DNA of 64,000 nt from Ancylobacter novellus DSM 506 (GCF_000092925.1 NC_014217.1:2046001-2110000); one strand, 5' to 3'. Shown: positions 24,726-33,501, counted from the first letter of the stretch. Program-made: numbers and translations. Notes: generated by a model not told the origin, from the sequence alone.

Positions 24726-26924
24726 ATGACCATCGCGCAGAAATTCCCAGCCGTCTCCCGCCGCAATTTCCTCGCCGGCTCGGCCGCGGCGGTCGGCGGC
24801 CTGTCGCTCGGCTTCCACATCCCCTTCGCCGGCAAGGCCTTCGCGCAGGACGCCGCAAACCTGCCGCCGGAGGTCAATGCCTGGGTGGTGGTGAAGCCGG
24901 ACGACACCGTCGTCATCCGCGTCGCCCGCTCGGAGATGGGCCAGGGCACGCTCACGGGCCTCGCCCAGCTCGTCGCCGAGGAACTGGAATGCGACTGGTC
25001 GAAGGTGACGACCGAATACCCGCCGCCCGGCGAGAACCTCAAGCGCAACCGCGTCTGGGGCAGCTATTCCACCGGCGGCTCGCGCGGCATCCGCGACTCC
25101 CATGATTATGTCCGCAAGGGCGGCGCCGCCGCGCGCGAGATGCTCATCGCCGCCGCCGCCGCGCAATGGGGCGTATCGGTCGGCGAATGCGCGGCGGCCA
25201 GCAGCGTCATCACCCACGGCCCGAGCGGGCGCACGCTGCGCTTCGGCGAGGTGGCGGAAGCCGCCGGCAAGCTGACGCCGCCTTCCGACGTCAAGCTGAA
25301 GGACCCGAAGGACTGGAAGATCGCCGGCAAGCCGCTGGCGCGCCTCGACACCGCCGACAAGCTCACCGGCCGCCAAGTCTACGGCGCCGACCTCAAGCTG
25401 CCCGGCATGCTCAATGCCGCCATCAAGGCCTGCCCGGTCTTCGGCGGCAAGGTCGCGAGCTTCGATGCGGCCGCGGTCGAGAAGATGCCCGGCGTGAAGA
25501 AGGTGGTGAAGGTCGACGACACCGCCGTCGCCGTCGTCGCCGACACCTGGTGGCGGGCCAAGACCGCGCTCGACGCGCTCCCCATCACCTGGGACGAGGG
25601 CCCGAACACCGGCGTCTCCTCCGCCTCCATCGCCGAGATGCTGCGCGCCGGGCTCGATGCCGAGGACGCCTTCGTCGGCAACCGGCAGGGCGATGCCAAG
25701 GGCGAGCTCGCCAAGGGCGCGCCGGCGGGCGGCAAGATCGTCACCGCCAGCTACGCCTTCCCCTATCAGAACCACGCCACCATGGAGCCGATGAACGCCA
25801 CCGCGCTCTACACGCCGGAGAAGTGCGAGGTGTGGGTGCCGACGCAGAACGGCGAATCCAGCCTCGCCGTGGTGGCGGAAGCCTCCGGCCTGCCGGTGGC
25901 GCAGTGCGAGGTCTACAAGATCCATCTCGGCGGCGGCTTCGGCCGACGCGGCAACTTCCAGGACTATGTCCGCCAGTCCGTGAGCATCGCCAAGCAGATG
26001 CCCGGCACGCCGGTAAAGCTGCTGTGGTCGCGCGAGGAGGACATGCTCCACGGCAACTACCACCCGACGACGCAAGCCAAGCTCACCGCCGCGCTCGATG
26101 CGCAGGGCAATGTAACAGCGATGCACATGCGCATCTCCGGCCAGTCCATCCTCGCGACCGTGCGGCCGGAAGGCATGCAGGGCGGCATGGACCCGGTGGT
26201 GTTCCAGGGGCTCACCGCCAATCTGCCGGAGGGCCATCTCGGCTACACCATTCCGAACCTGCTCGTCGACCACGCCATGCGCAACCCGCCGATCCCGCCG
26301 GGCTTCTGGCGCGGGGTGAACCTCAACCAGAACGCCATCTATGTCGAATGCTTCATCGACGAGATGGCGCATGCGGCCGGCATCGAGTCCCTCGCCTTCC
26401 GCCGCAAGCTGATGGCGAACCATCCCAAGCACCTCGCGGTGCTGGAGGCCGCCGCCAGGGGCATCGGCTGGGACACGCCGCCGGCGGAAGGGCGCGGGCG
26501 CGGGCTCGCCCAGATCATGGGCTTCGCCTCCTATGTCGCTGCCGCCGCCGAGGTGTCGGTGACGAATGGCGAGCTCACCATCCACCGCATCGTCGCCGCC
26601 ACCGATCCGGGCCATGTCGTCAACCCCGCGCAGATCGAGCGGCAGGTCGAGGGCTCCTTCGTCTACGGCCTCTCCGCCTGCCTCTATGGCGAGTGCACGG
26701 TGAAGGGCGGGCGCATGGAGCAGGAGAACTTCGACACCTACGAGGTGATGCGCCTCGCGCAGATGCCCGCGGTCGAGACCGTGCTCGTGCCGTCCGGCGG
26801 CTTCTGGGGCGGGGTCGGCGAGCCGACCATCGCGGTCGCCGGCCCGGCAGTGCTCAACGCCGTTTTCGCGGCGACGGGCAAGCGCTACCGTACCCTGCCG
26901 CTCAAGAACCATGAGCTGAGCTGA
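24726..26924 (+). CDS. Molybdopterin-binding subunit of an IorB-type Mo hydroxylase
   Basis: This is a 732-residue protein with a twin-arginine signal (SRRNFLAGSAAAVGGL) and cleavage near AFAQ, so it acts in the periplasm, carrying the small subunit with it. Mo-pterin-binding parts include SEMGQG, GGGFGRRG, and the C-terminal GGFWGGVGEPT that provides the catalytic Glu. Family members hydroxylate N-heterocycles or oxidise aldehydes. The gene starts 11 bases after the [2Fe-2S] gene, and its stop touches the cytochrome start. The substrate is unknown; the Sox-type neighbours suggest a sulfur-containing compound. Confidence 0.9.
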   Translation: MTIAQKFPAVSRRNFLAGSAAAVGGLSLGFHIPFAGKAFAQDAANLPPEVNAWVVVKPDDTVVIRVARSEMGQGTLTGLAQLVAEELECDWSKVTTEYPPPGENLKRNRVWGSYSTGGSRGIRDSHDYVRKGGAAAREMLIAAAAAQWGVSVGECAAASSVITHGPSGRTLRFGEVAEAAGKLTPPSDVKLKDPKDWKIAGKPLARLDTADKLTGRQVYGADLKLPGMLNAAIKACPVFGGKVASFDAAAVEKMPGVKKVVKVDDTAVAVVADTWWRAKTALDALPITWDEGPNTGVSSASIAEMLRAGLDAEDAFVGNRQGDAKGELAKGAPAGGKIVTASYAFPYQNHATMEPMNATALYTPEKCEVWVPTQNGESSLAVVAEASGLPVAQCEVYKIHLGGGFGRRGNFQDYVRQSVSIAKQMPGTPVKLLWSREEDMLHGNYHPTTQAKLTAALDAQGNVTAMHMRISGQSILATVRPEGMQGGMDPVVFQGLTANLPEGHLGYTIPNLLVDHAMRNPPIPPGFWRGVNLNQNAIYVECFIDEMAHAAGIESLAFRRKLMANHPKHLAVLEAAARGIGWDTPPAEGRGRGLAQIMGFASYVAAAAEVSVTNGELTIHRIVAATDPGHVVNPAQIERQVEGSFVYGLSACLYGECTVKGGRMEQENFDTYEVMRLAQMPAVETVLVPSGGFWGGVGEPTIAVAGPAVLNAVFAATGKRYRTLPLKNHELS

Positions 26925-27247
26925 TGCGCCTTATGCTTCTTCTGCTGCCGGCGCTGTGGGTGGCCACTTTCTTGGCCATTCCGACAGCGCCGGCCGAGGC
27001 CGCACCGCCGCGCGGCGCCACTTCCTGCACCGGCTGCCATCCGCGCGCCGCCGGGCGCGGGCCGATTCCGAGCTTGAACGGACAGCCGTCGGAGCAGATC
27101 GTCTCGCAAATGACCGCCTTCCGCAGCGGCGAGCGCACGTCCACCGTGATGACGCGCATCGCCAAGGGGTTCAGCGATGAGGAAATCCGCGCCATCGCCG
27201 ACTATTTCGCCGCCGGCGGCAATGCACCCCCACCGGCTCAGCCGTAG
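26924..27247 (+). CDS. Periplasmic monohaem cytochrome c (FccA/SoxE-like)
   Basis: This 107-residue protein has a signal peptide ending AEA and one haem motif CTGCH, followed by Pro-rich sequence, IPSLNGQP, and a C-terminal ADYFAAGG helix typical of class I cytochromes. It probably takes electrons from the Mo hydroxylase and/or the following flavoprotein. The gene overlaps the next one by 26 bases. Confidence 0.88.
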   Translation: MRLMLLLLPALWVATFLAIPTAPAEAAPPRGATSCTGCHPRAAGRGPIPSLNGQPSEQIVSQMTAFRSGERTSTVMTRIAKGFSDEEIRAIADYFAAGGNAPPPAQP

Positions 27248-28496
27248 GAGCCTCTTGCGCGGCCTCGCGGCCGGCGCCGCCGTGTTCGGTGCGCCTGCGG
27301 TGCTGGCGCAGGCGGGTCCGCGCGTCGTCGTGGTCGGCGGCGGCTTCGCCGGCGCGAGCGTCGCCCGTGCGCTCAAGCGCGAGGACCGCGCCATGTCGGT
27401 CGCGCTCGTCGAGCCGAGCGAGCACTACACCGCCTGCCCGATGAGCAATGCGGTCATCGCCGGCCTGCGTGACATCGGCGCCCAGCATTTCGGCTATGGC
27501 GGGCTGGAGGATGACGGCATCGTCCATGTGCCGCAGCGTGTGGTGCGGGTCGACGCCGCCCAGCGCCGCGCGGTGCTCGCGGACGACGTCATGCTCGACT
27601 ATGACCGGCTCGTCGTCGCGCCGGGCATCGACATGCGCTTCGACGCCATCCCCGGCTATGACGCGGCCGCCGCCGAATTGATGCCGCACGCCTGGAAGGC
27701 GGGCGAGCCGACGCTGCTGCTGCGCCGCCAGCTCGAGGCGATGGAGGATGGCGGCCTCGTCGTCATCTCCGCGCCGGCCAACCCGTTCCGCTGCCCGCCC
27801 GGCCCCTATGAGCGGGCGAGCCTGATCGCGTATTACCTGAAGACGCACAAGCCGCGCTCCAAGCTGCTGATCCTCGACGCCAAGGACGCCTTCTCCAAGC
27901 AGCGCCTGTTCGAGCAGGCGTGGAGCGAGCTCTATCCCGGCCTCGTCGAATGGGTGGGCCTGTCCTTCGGCGGCAAGGTGACGGCGGTCGACGCGCCGGG
28001 GCGCACGCTCACCACCGAGTTCGACAGCCACAAGGCGGCGGTCGCCAACGTCATCCCGCCGCAGCGGGCCGGCGCCATCGCCGCCACCATCGGCGTCGCC
28101 GACCAGACCGGCTGGTGCCCGATCGACCCGGTGACCTTCGAATCCCGTCTCGTGCCGAACGTCCATGTCATCGGCGATGCCGCCATCGGCGGCGCCATGC
28201 CGAAATCCGCCTTCACCGCCAATGCGCAAGCCAAGGCCTGCGCCACTGCGATCGCCAGCCTGCTGCGCGGGCAGGAGCCGGAAAGTCCGAAGCTGATCAA
28301 CACCTGCTACAGCCTGATCGCGCCCGACCAGGCGGTGTCCATCGGCGGCGTCTACGAGCCGACGAACGGGCTGCTCGCCGAGGTGCAGGACGCCGGCGGC
28401 ACCAGCCCGCTCGACGCGCCGCGCTCGGTGCGCGAGCAGGAGGCGGCCTACGCCAAGGACTGGTTCGAGACCATCACGCAGGAGGCCTTCGGGTGA
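27222..28496 (+). CDS. soxF: Flavocytochrome c sulfide dehydrogenase-like flavoprotein (FccB/SoxF-like)
   Basis: This 424-residue protein starts at the ATG at 27222. A twin-arginine signal (RRSLLRGL) precedes the FAD-binding GGGFAGASVA. Cys residues in HYTACP, FRCPPGPYE and TGWCPID match the conserved FccB cysteines, including the redox disulfide pair. The C-terminal dimerisation region follows. Family members oxidise sulfide or protein-bound persulfide and pass electrons to the haem partner encoded upstream. The symbol follows the Sox cluster context; fccB would be equally suitable. Confidence 0.85.
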   Translation: MHPHRLSRRSLLRGLAAGAAVFGAPAVLAQAGPRVVVVGGGFAGASVARALKREDRAMSVALVEPSEHYTACPMSNAVIAGLRDIGAQHFGYGGLEDDGIVHVPQRVVRVDAAQRRAVLADDVMLDYDRLVVAPGIDMRFDAIPGYDAAAAELMPHAWKAGEPTLLLRRQLEAMEDGGLVVISAPANPFRCPPGPYERASLIAYYLKTHKPRSKLLILDAKDAFSKQRLFEQAWSELYPGLVEWVGLSFGGKVTAVDAPGRTLTTEFDSHKAAVANVIPPQRAGAIAATIGVADQTGWCPIDPVTFESRLVPNVHVIGDAAIGGAMPKSAFTANAQAKACATAIASLLRGQEPESPKLINTCYSLIAPDQAVSIGGVYEPTNGLLAEVQDAGGTSPLDAPRSVREQEAAYAKDWFETITQEAFG

Positions 28497-28909
28497 ACGC
28501 CCCGCTGCTGGCGGCGGTCATCAGCATCGCCTTTCCCTCCGGCGCGCTGGCGCAGGATGCGCTGCCGCGCCCGGCCCGCCTCGCGCCGGGCGACGCGGCC
28601 GACGGCGCCCGGCTCGTCGCCGACCGGCAGAAGAGCCTGTGCGTGCTCTGCCATTCCGGCCCGTTCCCGAACCCGCACCTGCAGGGCAATCTCGCACCGG
28701 ACCTCAAAGGCATCGGCGCGCGGCTGTCGGAAGACGAGATCCGCCTGCGCGTCACCGACATGAAGCGGCTCAATCCCGACAGCCTGATGCCGACCTATGT
28801 CGCCTCGCAAGGCAGTGAGCGCGTCGGGACGGCGTGGCGCGGCCGGCCGATATTGGCGGAGCAGGAGATCGAGCACATCGTCGTCTATCTCGCGAGCCTG
28901 AAGGAATGA
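28493..28909 (+). CDS. soxX: SoxX-like monohaem cytochrome c
   Basis: This is 138 residues from the GTG at 28493, preceded by GGAGG and overlapping the flavoprotein stop. It has a signal peptide ending ALAQ, haem motif CVLCH, and Met ligand candidate in SLMPTY, all as in SoxX. With SoxA it would form the SoxAX complex that oxidatively attaches a sulfur substrate to the SoxY arm. The stop overlaps the next start (ATGA). Confidence 0.87.
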   Translation: MNAPLLAAVISIAFPSGALAQDALPRPARLAPGDAADGARLVADRQKSLCVLCHSGPFPNPHLQGNLAPDLKGIGARLSEDEIRLRVTDMKRLNPDSLMPTYVASQGSERVGTAWRGRPILAEQEIEHIVVYLASLKE

Positions 28910-29379
28910 GCGTGAAGCAAGCGGGGGCCATCGGACGGCGCGACCTGATCCTCGCCGGCGGCGCGGGGCTGCTGGTGCTCGCCTTGCCGTCCGCCCGCGC
29001 GCTCGCCCGGCCCTCCTTACAGGAGGCGGTGAGCGGCTTCACCGGCGGCAAGCCCATCCAGACCGGCAAGGTGACGCTCGACGTGCCGCCGCTGGTCGAG
29101 AACGGCAATGCGGTCGGCGTCACCATCGCGGTCGAGAGCCCGATGACCGCGGACGAGCATGTGCGCCGCATCGCCCTGTTCAACGAGAAAAACCTGCAGG
29201 CGGACGTCGCGGTGTTCACCCTCGGCCCGCGCGCCGGCCGCGCCCGCATCGCCACCCGCATAAGGCTCGCCACCTCGCAGACGCTGATCGCCGTCGCCGA
29301 GTTGAGCGACGGCAGCTACTGGTCGAGCTCGGCCAACGTCATCGTCACGCTCGCCGCCTGCATCGAGGATCTGTCATGA
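28906..29379 (+). CDS. SoxY-related AACIE arm protein
   Basis: This 157-residue SoxY homologue has an RR-containing export signal (GRRDLILAGGAGLL) and the SoxY immunoglobulin-like fold. True SoxY ends in GGCGG, the swinging arm whose Cys carries sulfur. Here the end is AACIEDLS, with Cys152 six residues from the terminus. From memory, databases separate these as SoxY-related AACIE arm proteins with unknown substrate. It is followed directly by soxZ, so a YZ-type carrier complex is very likely. It should not be assumed to carry thiosulfate. Confidence 0.87.
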   Translation: MSVKQAGAIGRRDLILAGGAGLLVLALPSARALARPSLQEAVSGFTGGKPIQTGKVTLDVPPLVENGNAVGVTIAVESPMTADEHVRRIALFNEKNLQADVAVFTLGPRAGRARIATRIRLATSQTLIAVAELSDGSYWSSSANVIVTLAACIEDLS

Positions 29380-29696
29380 GCCGCACCCTCGTCAGCGTGC
29401 CGAAGACCGCCAGGGCCGGCGACATCGTCGACATCCGCGCCATGATCGCCCACCCGATGGAGACCGGCTACCGCATGGGGCCGAACGGTCAGGCGATCCC
29501 GCGCAACATCATCCGCCATTTCGCCTGCGACTACGATGGCGAGGAGGTGTTCTCCGCCGAGTTCCACCCGGCCATGTCCGCCAATCCCTTCGTCGCCTTC
29601 AGCACGGTGGCGACCAAGAGCGGCACGCTGACCTTCCGCTGGACCGACGATGACGGCAAGGTCGAGACGGCGAGCGCCGAGATTTCGGTGAGCTGA
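29376..29696 (+). CDS. soxZ: SoxZ-like carrier partner protein
   Basis: This 106-residue protein matches SoxZ throughout: IVDIRAMIAHPMETGYR, NIIRHFACDYDGEEVFSAEFHPAMSANPF, and LTFRWTDDDG. It has no signal peptide, so it is presumably co-exported with the SoxY-like protein through the Tat system, as known for SoxYZ. It overlaps both neighbours by a few bases. Confidence 0.92.
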   Translation: MSRTLVSVPKTARAGDIVDIRAMIAHPMETGYRMGPNGQAIPRNIIRHFACDYDGEEVFSAEFHPAMSANPFVAFSTVATKSGTLTFRWTDDDGKVETASAEISVS

Positions 29697-30466
29697 TGAG
29701 GGCTCGCCTCGCGCTGGCCGCCCTGCTCTATGCCGGCTCGGCCGCCGCGCAGGCGATCCCGGCGGCCGAGCGCCGCTCCGGCACCGATTTCATGTCGGCG
29801 CAGACGCGGGCGGTACAGGCCGACGACACCGCCAATCCCGGCATGCTCTGGGTCTTGCAGGGCGAAACGCTGTGGAACGAGCCGGCGGGTGCCTCCGGCC
29901 GCTCCTGCGCCTCCTGCCATGGCGAGGCGGCGGCCTCGATGCGCGGCGTCGCCGCCCGCTACCCGGCCTTCGACGCGGCGAGCGGCGCCCCCATCGACCT
30001 CGCAGGCAAGATCGACCAGTGCCGCACTCAACGCCAGCAGGCAGAAACCCTGCCTCGCGAGAGCGAGGACGCGCTCGGCCTCGCCGCCTATGTCGGCCAC
30101 CAGTCGCGCGGCATGCCCATCGCCCCGCCCAACGATCCGCGCCTCGACGCCGCGCGTGCCGAGGGCAAGCGCCTGTTCGAGACGCGCATGGGCCAGCTCG
30201 ATCTCGCCTGCTCGTCCTGCCACGATGCCTACTGGCGCGGGCGGCTCGGCGGCAGCGCCGTCACGCAAGCGCACCCGACCGGCTATCCGATCTATCGGCT
30301 GGAATGGCAGGCGGTCGGCTCGCTGCAGCGGCGCATGCGCGGCTGCATGGTCGGCGTGCGCGCCGAGCCCTTCGCCTATGGCGCGGCGGAGTTCATCGCG
30401 CTGGAGCTCTACTTGAACAGCCGCGCCGCCGGGATGCCCGTCGAGACGCCGGCGGTGAGGCCGTAA
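29696..30466 (+). CDS. soxA: SoxA-like dihaem cytochrome c
   Basis: This 256-residue protein has a signal peptide ending AAAQ. Haem motifs are CASCH (71-75) and CSSCH (172-176), and Cys217 in RGCMVGVRAEP matches the thiolate ligand of the active-site haem. QCRT...AETLP and YPIYRLEWQ are further SoxA features. It would pair with SoxX to load the AACIE arm protein. It is the last gene of the operon; no soxB or soxCD follows. Confidence 0.9.
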   Translation: MRARLALAALLYAGSAAAQAIPAAERRSGTDFMSAQTRAVQADDTANPGMLWVLQGETLWNEPAGASGRSCASCHGEAAASMRGVAARYPAFDAASGAPIDLAGKIDQCRTQRQQAETLPRESEDALGLAAYVGHQSRGMPIAPPNDPRLDAARAEGKRLFETRMGQLDLACSSCHDAYWRGRLGGSAVTQAHPTGYPIYRLEWQAVGSLQRRMRGCMVGVRAEPFAYGAAEFIALELYLNSRAAGMPVETPAVRP

Positions 30467-30516
30467 GGGGCTGGCCGTATCGGCTCTCAGGATTGGTGAA
30501 AACCGCCTTCTGACCG

Positions 30517-30606
30517 TCATCCCCGGGCTTGGCCCGGGGATCCACGACTTGCCGGGCGTCAGGCTGAATCGAACGCATGGATGGCCGGGCCAAGCCCGGC
30601 CATGAC
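30517..30606. repeat. Dispersed palindromic repeat, copy 1
   Basis: CCCCGGGCTTGGCCCGGGG (30521-30539) and ATGGCCGGGCCAAGCCCGGCCAT (30581-30603) are two hairpins. The same TCATCCCCGGGCTT...CCCGGGGAYC type recurs at 45671-45700 and 48562-48592. It lies between convergent operons (soxA and the histidine kinase) and could terminate both. Confidence 0.75.
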
Positions 30607-30646
30607 AACCTCCAAGCACCCCGGTCGCGAATGAACGGCTCCCCCC

Positions 30647-32167
30647 TCACGTCGCCGGCGAGCGCTTGCCGAGGGCGGCGCGGGCGAAGCCGGGGCGGCG
30701 TGCCGGGCGCGGCGCCGGCTGACCCTCGACCGGCATCTCCGCCGGCGGCAGGGTAATCGTCGCGCGCAGGCCGCTGCCGGTGTTGGTCAGCACGATGTCG
30801 CCGCCATGCCGGCGCACCACGTCGCGCGCGATGGACAGGCCGAGGCCGATGCCGCCGGTCTCGCGGTTGCGCGAGTGCTCCATGCGCACGAAGGGCTCGA
30901 ACACCCGCTCCATGGCGTCCTCGGGAATGCCCGGCCCGTCATCCTCGATGACGATCTCCACCGCCTCGGGGCCGCTGGACAGGCTGACACGCGCGCACTG
31001 CCCGTAGCGCACCGCGTTCTCCACGAGGTTACGCAAGGCGCGCTTGAGCCCGTCCGGCCGGCAGCGATAGCCGATCTTCGGCGCTTCCACGCAGGACACG
31101 TTGAAGCCGAGCTCGACGAGGTCGTCACAGAGACTCCCGACAAGCGCCGCGAGGTCGACGCTGCGCGTCGGCTCACCGGCCGCCTGCTCGCGCGAGAAGG
31201 CGAGCGTCGCCTCCGTCAACGCCCGCAATTCGTCGAGCGTGGCGAGCATCTTCTCGCGCGTCTCGTCGTCGGTGACGAACTCGGTGCGCAGCCGCATGGA
31301 GGTGATCGGCGTGCGCAGATCGTGGCCGATGGCGGCCAGCATGCGTGTACGGTCCTCGACGAAGCGCTGCAGCCGCGCCTGCATGAGGTTGAAGGCGACC
31401 GCCGTCTGGCGGACATCCTCCGGCCCCCGCTCGGGCAGCGGCTCCACGCCCTCGCCGCGGCCCAGCGCTTCCGCCGCCACGGCGAGGCGGCGCATGGGCC
31501 CGGTCATGCCACGGGCGATGAAGGCGGCGCAGATCGACAGGATGAAGGCGGTGACCGCGAGCGACATGGCCGACTGTGCGGTCCACAGGCTCGGCATCTT
31601 CTTCACCGCCGCCGAGGACAGCCAGGAACCGTCCTTGAGCCGGACCGCGAGGCCCATGCCGTTGTCCTGCCCGAGATAGAGGAACTTGGCCGGGCGCGAG
31701 AGCGGCCAGGCATGGGCGGGCATCTCGGTCCAGGGCTTCAGTGCCGGATCGTCCGGCGAGGAGGCGGCCGCCGCCCCGGTCGCCTGGGTGACGGGCCGCA
31801 GTTCCGCGGTCGCCGGCTGCGGCGTGCCGGTCAGGCTCGCCGCCGCCGGCAGCGGCGCGGCAAGGCGCGCCTTCGCCTCGTCCCGCCACGCGGTCGCGTC
31901 GGAGGGAAATTCCGGCGTCACCCAGAAGCGAGTGTAGCTGGTGCCGCTGGCCCGCAGGATATCGGGATGGAGCGAGGGCGGCGTCGCCTCCAGCAGCTGC
32001 GCAACCGAGGCGCTGCGGCTGAGGAACTCCGTCTTCGCCGCCTTGATCAGCGCCTGCCCGCGCTCGTCCATGAACAATACGAAGCTGATGCCCTGCGAGA
32101 CGGCGAGCGCCAGCAGCATGATGGCGACGAAGCGCGCGGTGAGGCTGCGGTTCCACAGGCCGATCAT
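30647..32167 (-). CDS. Sensor histidine kinase (HAMP-HisKA-HATPase)
   Basis: This 506-residue protein has two membrane helices (about residues 8-30 and 195-220) around a periplasmic sensor, a HAMP linker, HisKA with the phosphoacceptor His in GHDLRTPITSM, and HATPase boxes NLVENAVRYG, DDGPGIP and GGIGLGLSI. The periplasmic domain is Ala/Pro-rich and not recognisable. The start overlaps the regulator stop (ATGA). The location next to the Mo/Sox operon suggests it senses a related periplasmic signal. Confidence 0.9.
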   Translation of the reverse strand: MIGLWNRSLTARFVAIMLLALAVSQGISFVLFMDERGQALIKAAKTEFLSRSASVAQLLEATPPSLHPDILRASGTSYTRFWVTPEFPSDATAWRDEAKARLAAPLPAAASLTGTPQPATAELRPVTQATGAAAASSPDDPALKPWTEMPAHAWPLSRPAKFLYLGQDNGMGLAVRLKDGSWLSSAAVKKMPSLWTAQSAMSLAVTAFILSICAAFIARGMTGPMRRLAVAAEALGRGEGVEPLPERGPEDVRQTAVAFNLMQARLQRFVEDRTRMLAAIGHDLRTPITSMRLRTEFVTDDETREKMLATLDELRALTEATLAFSREQAAGEPTRSVDLAALVGSLCDDLVELGFNVSCVEAPKIGYRCRPDGLKRALRNLVENAVRYGQCARVSLSSGPEAVEIVIEDDGPGIPEDAMERVFEPFVRMEHSRNRETGGIGLGLSIARDVVRRHGGDIVLTNTGSGLRATITLPPAEMPVEGQPAPRPARRPGFARAALGKRSPAT

Positions 32168-32883
32168 TGCCGCACCACCTCGGCGGAGAAGCTGTAGCCC
32201 CCGCCCCAATGGGTCTTGATCAGCGTCGGCGACTTCGGATCGGACTCGATCTTCTTGCGCAGCCGGCTGACCTGGTTGTCGATGGCGCGGTCGAACGGCT
32301 CGGCCGAGCGGCCGACGGTAAGGTCGAGAAGCTGGTCGCGGCTGAGCACCAGCCCGGCATGGTCGAGGAAGACGCTGAGCAGCCGGAACTCGGCGGTGGA
32401 GAGCGGCACCGCCATGCCGTCCTCGCCGGTCAATTCGCGGCGGCCGACATTGAGCGACCAGCGCTCGAAGCGCACCTCCTTCGCCTTCAGCTGCCCGCGC
32501 TGCGGCGGCAGGCTCTGCACCCGCCGCAGCACCGCCTTGATGCGCGCCAGCAATTCGCGCGGGTTGAACGGCTTGGCGAGATAGTCGTCGGCGCCGAGCT
32601 CGAGGCCGACGATGCGGTCCGTCTCCTCCGTCATGGCCGTGAGCATGATCACGGGAACGGTGCTGCTCTCGCGGAGATAGCGGCAGAGCGACAGCCCGTC
32701 CTCGCCCGGCATCATGATGTCGAGCACGACGAGGTCGATGGCGTTGCGGTCCAGCAGGCGGCGGAACGCGGCGGCGTTCTCGGCCAGGCTCGTGCGGTAG
32801 CCGTGCTTCTGCAGGTATTTGCCGACGAGATCGCGAATGTCGCGATGGTCGTCGACGATGGCGATGTGCGGCGCTGTTTCCAT
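32164..32883 (-). CDS. OmpR-family response regulator
   Basis: This 239-residue protein has a receiver with Asp55 (VVLDIMMPGEDG) and Lys in LAKPF, and a winged-helix DNA-binding domain (STAEFRLLSVFLDHAG...NQVSRLRKKIE...GGGYSF). It is the first gene of the pair with the kinase and divergent from the small secreted protein gene. Confidence 0.93.
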   Translation of the reverse strand: METAPHIAIVDDHRDIRDLVGKYLQKHGYRTSLAENAAAFRRLLDRNAIDLVVLDIMMPGEDGLSLCRYLRESSTVPVIMLTAMTEETDRIVGLELGADDYLAKPFNPRELLARIKAVLRRVQSLPPQRGQLKAKEVRFERWSLNVGRRELTGEDGMAVPLSTAEFRLLSVFLDHAGLVLSRDQLLDLTVGRSAEPFDRAIDNQVSRLRKKIESDPKSPTLIKTHWGGGYSFSAEVVRQ

Positions 32884-32934
32884 GGCTCTCTCCGCAACCT
32901 ACATAACGTCACGCGCGAAGGATCGCTCCGAGGA

Positions 32935-33016
32935 AATTGTATCAAACCTTGCACAGCGACGGCAGCGGCGACAGGCGGCGACACAGTCGTATGGCCGCTG
33001 CGAAAGATCTGCGACA
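32935..33016 (+). promoter_or_regulatory. Divergent control region sharing words with the Mo/Sox promoter
   Basis: AATTGTATCAA (32935-32945), GCACAG just after it, and TCTGCGACA (33008-33016) occur in the same order as upstream of the Mo/Sox operon. The orientation matches transcription of the small secreted protein gene at 33157. The site also lies upstream of the response regulator gene, so autoregulation is possible. Confidence 0.5.
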
Positions 33017-33156
33017 TGCCCCCTCTAAAACCTCAGCATCGACGACGGGACAGCGACTGTTTCTCGTCAGACGATGTTTAGATCAACCTCGCGATCGCGT
33101 GATCATGACCTTCGGTTATGTTCCATATAGATCGCCCGGAACATGGGACTTGAACA

Positions 33157-33444
33157 ATGTCGAAGATCGTTTCCTTGCCCGTTCTTGGCTTCGGCCTCGC
33201 TGTGCTCGCCGCCGCCGTCGCCACCCCGGCGCTGGCCCGTGAAGACGGCCCGCCGGCCACCCCGCGCTACGGCGCTTCGACCCTCGCGCCGCAGACCTAT
33301 ATGCCCGTCATCGAGGGTCGCAACGCGACCGAGGGCGGTGCCGCGGTCGAGGGCCGCAACGCCACCGTCGGCGGCCCGGCCACGCAGGGCGTCGAGCCCT
33401 ACATCGCCAGCCAGATCGAGCAGAACGCCCGCTCGTCGCGCTGA
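33157..33444 (+). CDS. Small secreted protein with EGRNAT repeats
   Basis: This 95-residue protein has a clear signal peptide (LGFGLAVLAAAVATPALA) and a Gly-rich mature part with two near-identical words, IEGRNATEGG and VEGRNATVGG. I recognise no family. A strong terminator follows, so it is a one-gene unit. It is divergent from the two-component system and may be its target. Confidence 0.7.
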   Translation: MSKIVSLPVLGFGLAVLAAAVATPALAREDGPPATPRYGASTLAPQTYMPVIEGRNATEGGAAVEGRNATVGGPATQGVEPYIASQIEQNARSSR

Positions 33445-33470
33445 CCGGCTCCTCCCGAGCCAACAGGAGT

Positions 33471-33501
33471 GGCGGCCCCCACCGGGGCCGCCATTTTTTT
33501 T
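33471..33501 (+). terminator. Strong intrinsic terminator
   Basis: GGCGGCCCC (33471-33479), loop CACC, GGGGCCGCC (33484-33492) and a run of eight T form a clear Rho-independent terminator for the small secreted protein gene. Confidence 0.92.

Noticed and set aside
24660..26912. A 750-residue open frame on the minus strand
   Set aside because: It is antisense to the Mo-hydroxylase subunit, which has a Tat signal and pterin motifs. The antisense product has no recognisable domain.
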